Shown here: in pieces, positions 58,835 through 64,000 of the stretch | Layout: every line of letters starts with the position of its first letter | Numbering within the stretch: position 1 is the first letter of the stretch | NCBI RefSeq assembly: GCF_000687475.1 | Contig: NC_057316.1 | Span: 5,580,001 to 5,644,000, forward strand | DNA from: Ustilaginoidea virens | Taxonomy: Eukaryota > Ascomycota > Sordariomycetes > Hypocreales > Clavicipitaceae | Direction of reading: 5' to 3' | Length of the DNA: 64,000 bases | Made by a program: the position numbers and the translations under genes | Notes under the pieces: generated by a model | What the model was told of the DNA's origin: nothing | The model's database searches: none | The model's input: only the letters and a program-made list of their open reading frames with translations

Positions 58835-59574
58835 TGTTAAAATTCTATAGTAGCCTACTAGGCTGCTGGCCTAATGCCCTACTGGCTTACTGACCTTCTA
58901 GTCCTTATACCGCCTCTTGGACTTACGGTAGTCTTACCAACCTTAGGCCTTTGCCTTTTACCTTAGGATTTTCAGTGGATTATTTACTGTATATCAAGTA
59001 AGGTAGGCCTTATTAAAAAAAGGTGTGGCATTGCTAAATTAGCGTGGTGGGCCTACTAGTGTGGTGGCGGCCTACTAGTGTGGTGGCTAGTCTACTAGTG
59101 TGGTGGGTAGTCACTAGCGTGGTGGTTAGTCACTAGCGTGGTGGCTAATTACTAGTGCGGTAGTTAGGGTGGTTGGAAAGGCTGGATATAGTGGGGCTGC
59201 TGACGTATTATATACGTGGTATAGCGAGCATTACGGGGAGCTTTCTTACTGGCTACCTTAGATGCCTGGGCCCACCCCTCCTTTATGTATATATAGGATA
59301 GCTTTTCCCCTTCTTTCTAGATAGTAGAAGGGCAGTATAATCGAGTCTATTAATGCACTATATGCCTCTTAACTTCCACCTTCCCTGCGTTTCTGGTTAT
59401 CTTATATTTGCCTTGCCTTTACACTTGCCCTGCTTTATAGCACTTGTATAGTCTTAGGACTTGGTGAAAAATCTAGTATTTATACTAAGATTAGTTCACA
59501 GGTCGCAGATAGTCTTGTGCCATCTAGCTAGCTAGTAAGGCTCTGCTTTTATAGTGACCTTTAGAATTGCAATA
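58835..59574 (+). repeat. 3' LTR of A4
   Basis: 740 bp, TGTTAAAATT to TTGCAATA, then GGAAT (59575-59579), the partner of the duplication at 20146-20150. Confidence 0.93.
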
Positions 59575-60587
59575 GGAATAAATTGGAAGACTTTAGTATC
59601 TAATAACTGCTTAAATTCCTTAAATAGTGCCTTTATCCAAAGGTCTTTTTTAGGACTTCGTAGCACATCCTTCCAGCTATTAGGCGTACCATCAGGGGCC
59701 TTTTTAGCTAGCTTACGCTTAGCTGCATAGCAGGAATCCCATATTAGGTGATATAAATCATAATTAGGGAGTAAGTCGGTAGGGCTGGTAGGGTTAGTAG
59801 GGCTAGCAGGTATAGCAGAGCCAGCAGGGCCAGCAGGGCCAGTAGGGTCAGCAATATTGGTAGGATTAAGGCTAATAAGGATATCTATAAGGTCATCCTT
59901 TGCAGTAGCCGGGGACTGTATTATAGTACCTTCTGACTTAGGAAGGTAATCCACGGTGGCATTAGTGTTAGTAATATCATCCGGGGTAGCATTAGTATTA
60001 GTAACGCTGGTAAAATTAGTAGGGTCCGGCATGCTTTCTAGGTCATCCGGTATAATATTAGTATTAGTAATATTAGTAAGGTTAGTAGGGTCCGGCATGC
60101 TTTTAAGGTCATCCAGTAAAATAGCAGGTTCTCTGCTAGATATCCCCTCTAAACCTGTATTTTGCCCTCTGTAAAAGTCTCCTTCTAGGCCATTAGAAAT
60201 AGGGCCTATACCTTTATTTTGATAAATAAAGGTAATAAAAGTTGTTTTAGTAACAACCTTCTTCTTTAGAAGGTAGACTAGGTAAGTATTATTACCTAGA
60301 GTGGCAAGGAGCCTACCAGGCTCGGTACGGGGCGCTAATTTGCGGCTTTTTACACGCTTTTCGTGTGGTATAAGCACTTCAATAGCTGCTCCAATAGCCC
60401 TAAGGTTAATAAGATCAGGGTAGTGCTCCGGCGTAATATGGTCATAATCCTTTAGTAGCTCCTGATAGGGGCTAGAAGGTCTATTAGTAATAGCTGTTAT
60501 ATTTACTAGCATAACAACGCCGGTAATAACAGCAGACCAGAGGTTAGATGGTAGTCTTGACCAAGCCATAGTAGCACGTAGCCTATC
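59575..60587 (-). pseudogene. A3 pol, continuation: linker and integrase C-terminal part
   Basis: The same element as 17739-20150, resuming after A4. Nearly open on the minus strand: LRATMAWSRLPSNLWSA, EVLIPHEKRVKSRKLAPRTEPGR, YLVYLLKKKVVTKT, DLKSMPDPTN repeats, SYAAKRKLAKKAPDG, KDVLRSPKKD. Cut at 60587 by D1 just before the segment encoding AERSIRVIAD. Confidence 0.88.
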
Positions 60588-61166
60588 TGTTGATATAAAC
60601 TCGGGGTACCCAGTTATACGTAGGGTCGCGCGCGTGGTATCAAGTACCGTGAGGTCACCGGTCAAAGGTATGATTACTTCTTTGATTATAACTGACTAAC
60701 TAAGAGGAAAGAAAGGAAGCAAAAGAGTAATTACACGATATGGCCTTTTTATGCGTGCCGTAGTCACGTGCATCGGCGCGGTCGGGCCGGGCTGCCCGCG
60801 TGCCCTACCGGGCTCAGGGGCACAGGGGCAAAGGGGCAAAAGTGGCCAAAGTGGCCACATCGTGCGCAACAGGTGTACGCGGCACATCCGTCGCAATATG
60901 CCCAATTGGGCACCTTACGACAGCGATTCCGATACTGGCAGCTTCTCTTTTTATAGAAGCAAACATCGGAATCGCTAGGATGTAAGGCGCACACATAGAA
61001 AGAAAAGTGCGGCGCGGTCTCGGCAGGTTGTGCCGCCGATAATGCCGTCGCGCCGCACGGCCGGCTTGTACAGCCTCATACCGTACAGCAGCCGGTATGT
61101 TGAATATCGCAGCCAAAACAAAGGGGCAAAAAGGGGCAGCAGTAAACGCAGTAAAACAACACAACA
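60588..61166 (-). repeat. 3' LTR of D1
   Basis: About 579 bp, TGTTGATATA to CACAACA on the plus strand (TGTTG..CAACA). GC-rich centre. Contains a large palindrome with a TATA-like loop at 60922-60976. The inner boundary is inferred from the end motif because the second LTR is not in view. Confidence 0.65.
60922..60976 (-). promoter_or_regulatory. Two-tier palindrome in the D1 LTR with TATA-like loop
   Basis: Outer arms AGCGATTCCGAT (60922-60933) and ATCGGAATCGCT (60965-60976) are perfectly complementary. Inner arms GCTTCT (60941-60946) and AGAAGC (60955-60960) enclose, on the minus strand, TATAAAAAG. Possibly the LTR core promoter or a structured RNA element; inferred. Confidence 0.55.
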
Positions 61167-61197
61167 TTAAACATAGGAAAATCCACACACTTGCCAC

Positions 61198-61218
61198 CTA
61201 TGATATCACCAATCATAG
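61198..61218 (-). other. Palindrome between D1 stop codon and 3' LTR
   Basis: CTATGAT (61198-61204) and ATCATAG (61212-61218) with a 7-base loop, between the pol stop (61229-61231) and the LTR (61166). A clear polypurine tract is not visible here. Confidence 0.5.
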
Positions 61219-61228
61219 CCAAATGCAG

Positions 61229-64000
61229 TTAGATATTGACTGGCCTCTTCACCCACCCTTCCATACGTATAACAGCCTGATTTCGGTCGATAAAGGTCTT
61301 AAGGGCTTTATTAGGCATTCCCTTAGTTATTGCATCGGCGAGATTATTATTCCCATTAATCCAATAGATCTTATATATCTCCCGGCGCTCGTATGACTAT
61401 CGTAGGGCCATAATATCTATCATAAGCCTCTTTTCCTTAGTAGTGCCTAGCTTAATAAGGCATTCGTATAACGAAAACGAATCCGTATATACAACCGTAG
61501 GGATCTTCGGCAATCCCAGCCTGCTGGTAATTATATTGAGGGTCGTGCCTATCGTATATGCGATATCGACCCCTTATACCATACTATATAGCTCCGAAGC
61601 GAGTGCGCTGCGTATTATACGCTTACTTTTTGTAGAGCTATAAGTGACGATATTACCGGTCAGTAGGAAGGCGTTATTTATAGGGTTATCCTCTTTATTC
61701 CCTAGCATAATGATATATCTAATCTAGGAGCTTAAATCTTTGTTATTAGCAAAGGATCCGTCAATAAATACAAAGAGCTTGGTTGTAGTAAGGGCTAGAT
61801 TAATATACTATAAGCCACGATCCTAGTTATCGCATTGCTATTGAAGGCGCTTATTCAACCTCGCGATATCGTCAGGGTTAGATTGCTAGTATTATACTGC
61901 GATAGATAGGTCAAAAGACGCTTCGGGTTAATAGACCGTAGCCACATAAGCACTACGAGCGCGTTGTTCGATATAATTATACTAGGCTATAGGCGCATTC
62001 TTGTCGATAGTTGTAATCTTCTTACTTTGACCTTTCTGGCATAATGTTATTATGCCGTCGGTAGTGGCTGTTAGTATACACCCGTTGAATATTAGGGGCA
62101 CGGTTAGCGATAGCTTTATCTTAGGCTTAGCGTTAAAGCCTGCCTTAGTAAGCTCCAATTCCTCTAGTTAGAAGAAGGTATTATTACTTAATCCGAGGGT
62201 ATCATTAGTCTACATACCTACGATACCGAAGTATATGCTAGTATTATTAGTATCGCTAGTGCGGTCAGGAACATTAGTATAGTCAGTATCGCTAGTATAG
62301 TTAGGAACGTTAGTATCGTTATTAGCGGCGGATATCAATAAACAGGGGTCATAGGTTGAAGTAGTTATACCTAACTTCTCACGATGGTGCCGGAAGTACG
62401 TCGCCCACCAGTAGGTGCCTGCCTTAGCTATTCTATATAGTAGCTTTACCACTTCTATAATCGTATTATCGGGGTATTAATACGCTATCTGCTTAAGTAG
62501 CTTGGCGATAATCGATCTATTAAGGGTAGTAGATAATTACACGTAAGCCTATATGATATTACATATCTAAAGGAATAAGCCGTAAGAGCGTTATAGTGAT
62601 AGGGCTAATAATATAAGTAACCATTAATTAGCCCGTTAGATTGTAGGGGACTGAATTAATATCAATTGCTTTTTATCATCACTATAGCCTTATATGACGA
62701 GTCGTGATTTCTTATATAGCGTATCCATGCCTTTGCCCTTAATTTCTCGTACTATACGTAAGTTAAAAAGACGTTAGGCTCTATATTTACCGATATCAAA
62801 GGTAATAAATCGGAATATATCATAGGCCTATAACGCTTCTATCTCTATACGGTTAGACTATTCGAAAGGGGCTCTAGGGGTTATGATCTTCCCTTCCCAG
62901 CGTAATTAGCTAATAAGCTGCAGGTCGGCTTGCTCTTTTGCAGTCAAGAAAGAGGTATCGATAACAGTATTAGAAGTAATAGCATTAACGAAAGCCTCTT
63001 CTTAGTCCTTATTGATTATAACATCGGATATTACACATGCTAGCGGTAGTAATAGTAATACTGGCCTAACTTGACTAGAGCTAGTAGCTAGCGACGATAA
63101 CGTCGCGGCTATAGGTATCATCGCGGCTAGAGGTGCGGGTGCAGCCGGTACCCTAACTTCTAGCCTGCCGGGGCAGGCCGGGCCTTCGGTATAGACGATA
63201 TCTTCAAAATCGTCCGTACTGGGATTAGTATCACGGTCGGGGTTATAGTTATATAGCTTAACGACTATGGACCGGAATTTAACCGGGCCATATAGCATTT
63301 GCACGATATAGGTCTCACTATCGAGGCTAATTAGCCGGTACAGCCTATGCCAGCCACCTTTCTCTCGCTATACCCATATATCAGATTATAGGGGTAGTCA
63401 GTAGATAGGCTGCGTATCCAGGCCATTCCATTAGGCAAGGGTATTATAAACCTGGCGCTTAGCGAGGCATTTCCTAGCTTCATCAGTAGCCTTTCGTAAC
63501 GTTAAGGCGCGTTATAATACTAATAAGCTAGGGGGTGAATCGTCCGTAAGTCGAGGATATACCCTAAAGACCAATAACGTAGGCACTAAACCATTAGGTC
63601 TAGCGGAATCGTTAACAGCCTTTACAGCAAGCTATAATTTCTATTCCTTTATTATTAGGTCGCCTACTTCATTATCAATAATGGTATAAGCTCGGCGTAA
63701 CAGGGCATAATATCTTTCGACCTTGCCAATACTATTATAGGCTTCTACCGGAATTTCATCTATATTAATAGATAGAAGCCAGGCATTATAACGGAATTCA
63801 GCGGAGGCGAAATTAGGGCCAGTATTATAAATAATCTAATCCAGCGGGCCGAGGTATATATCTATCCAATATTCCTTAAGGGCATTCCACACATCGCGGG
63901 CCTTCTATCTTTATAGATCAAGAAATCTAGCTGCCTGGAAGCTTATCGTAGCATCCACGATATATAATACCGGCCGATTATTAATATAAAGGATATCTAC
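61229..64000 (-). pseudogene. D1 pol: integrase, RT and RNase H (5' end off window)
   Basis: Minus strand, read from 64000. Integrase begins DILYINNRPVLYIVDA, with VEAYNSIGKVERYYALLRRAY near 63760-63690. A linker has DFEDIVYTEGP (about 63200). The reverse transcriptase has AGTYWWATYFRHHREKLG and STYDPCLLIS (about 62430-62340), then a Thr/Asp-rich repeat insert and GM-stop-TNDTLGLS, where the expected block is QTDDTL. RNase H has SFANNKDLSS, SSTKSKRIIRSALASELYSM and YTDSFSLYECLIKLG (about 61500), and the end is EGWVKRPVNI with stop at 61229-61231. Many TAG stops. This belongs to a different fungal copia lineage from families A-C. Confidence 0.82.

Larger units (their letters stand above)
20151..59574 (+). 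mobile_element. Copia-like element A4 (inserted in A3; hosts B1 and A5)
   Basis: Plus-oriented family A element whose ends are 39 kb apart because of nested insertions. 5' LTR 20151-20890 and 3' LTR 58835-59574, both 740 bp. The target duplication GGAAT is at 20146-20150 and 59575-59579. B1 sits at 23772-31309 and A5 at 32226-58626. Its own DNA is only about 5.5 kb. Capsid, integrase core and the start of reverse transcriptase are deleted. Confidence 0.93.
60588..64000 (-). mobile_element. Copia-like LTR retrotransposon D1 (inserted in A3; runs off window)
   Basis: A fourth family. The left boundary TGTTGATATAAACTC interrupts A3 sequence at GCCTATC. The expected left target duplication is CTATC (60583-60587). 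3' LTR to about 61166, then minus-strand RNase H, reverse transcriptase and integrase to the window end. The 5' part is outside. Confidence 0.8.

Noticed and set aside
60696..61197. Overlapping ORFs on both strands in the D1 LTR
   Set aside because: GC-rich LTR sequence open in several frames at once, with no homology signal.
1..64000. tRNA or rRNA genes
   Set aside because: I looked for cloverleaf-like arms and conserved A/B boxes and saw none. The GGTTATGAGCCC sites are primer-binding complements, not tRNA genes.

Overview
The window comes from a filamentous ascomycete, probably a sordariomycete. The reasons are short introns with GT..AG ends and CTAAC/CTGAC branch sites, an NIC96-type nucleoporin, promoter motifs such as TACTCCGTA and GGTACCTACCT, and a large block of LTR retrotransposons with RIP-like decay (CpA to TpA). 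The species cannot be named from the sequence. All coordinates, splice sites and LTR comparisons were made by eye.

Region 1 (1-9330) is ordinary GC-rich gene space with three genes. NIC96/NUP93 (minus strand, runs off the left edge) is a scaffold nucleoporin with an FG-repeat and polyglutamine N-terminus. It shares a 1-kb divergent promoter with a five-exon gene for a small cysteine-rich protein (4432-5516, plus). A four-exon FGGY-family carbohydrate kinase (6031-8260, minus) converges on that gene. About 1.07 kb of gene-free DNA lies between the kinase start and the repeats.

Region 2 (9331-64000) holds no host gene that I can support. It is one continuous nest of Ty1/copia-type LTR retrotransposons. 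I name four families. Family A has LTRs of about 740 bp, family B 716-726 bp, family C 555 bp and family D about 579 bp. Six insertions are proven by matching 5-bp target-site duplications on both sides: A4 (GGAAT), B1 (ATAAT), A5 (AGTAT), C1 (CTATA), A6 (CGTCT) and B2 (GTAGG). The order is A1 > A2 > A3 > A4 > (B1, and A5 > (B2, and C1 > A6)), with D1 also inside A3. A6 is therefore seven insertions deep. The right-hand parts of A1, A2, A3 and D1 lie beyond the window.

The element genes follow copia order: gag, protease, integrase, reverse transcriptase, RNase H. Almost all are broken, mostly by TAG or TAA codons where relatives have CAG, CAA or TGG, and by internal deletions. The youngest copy, A6, has LTRs in which I saw no difference and only one in-frame stop in pol, but it lacks gag and protease. 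Families A, B and C appear to prime on a half-molecule of initiator tRNA-Met. All four families carry a short palindrome between the stop codon and the 3' LTR. Families B and D have striking hairpins inside their LTRs.
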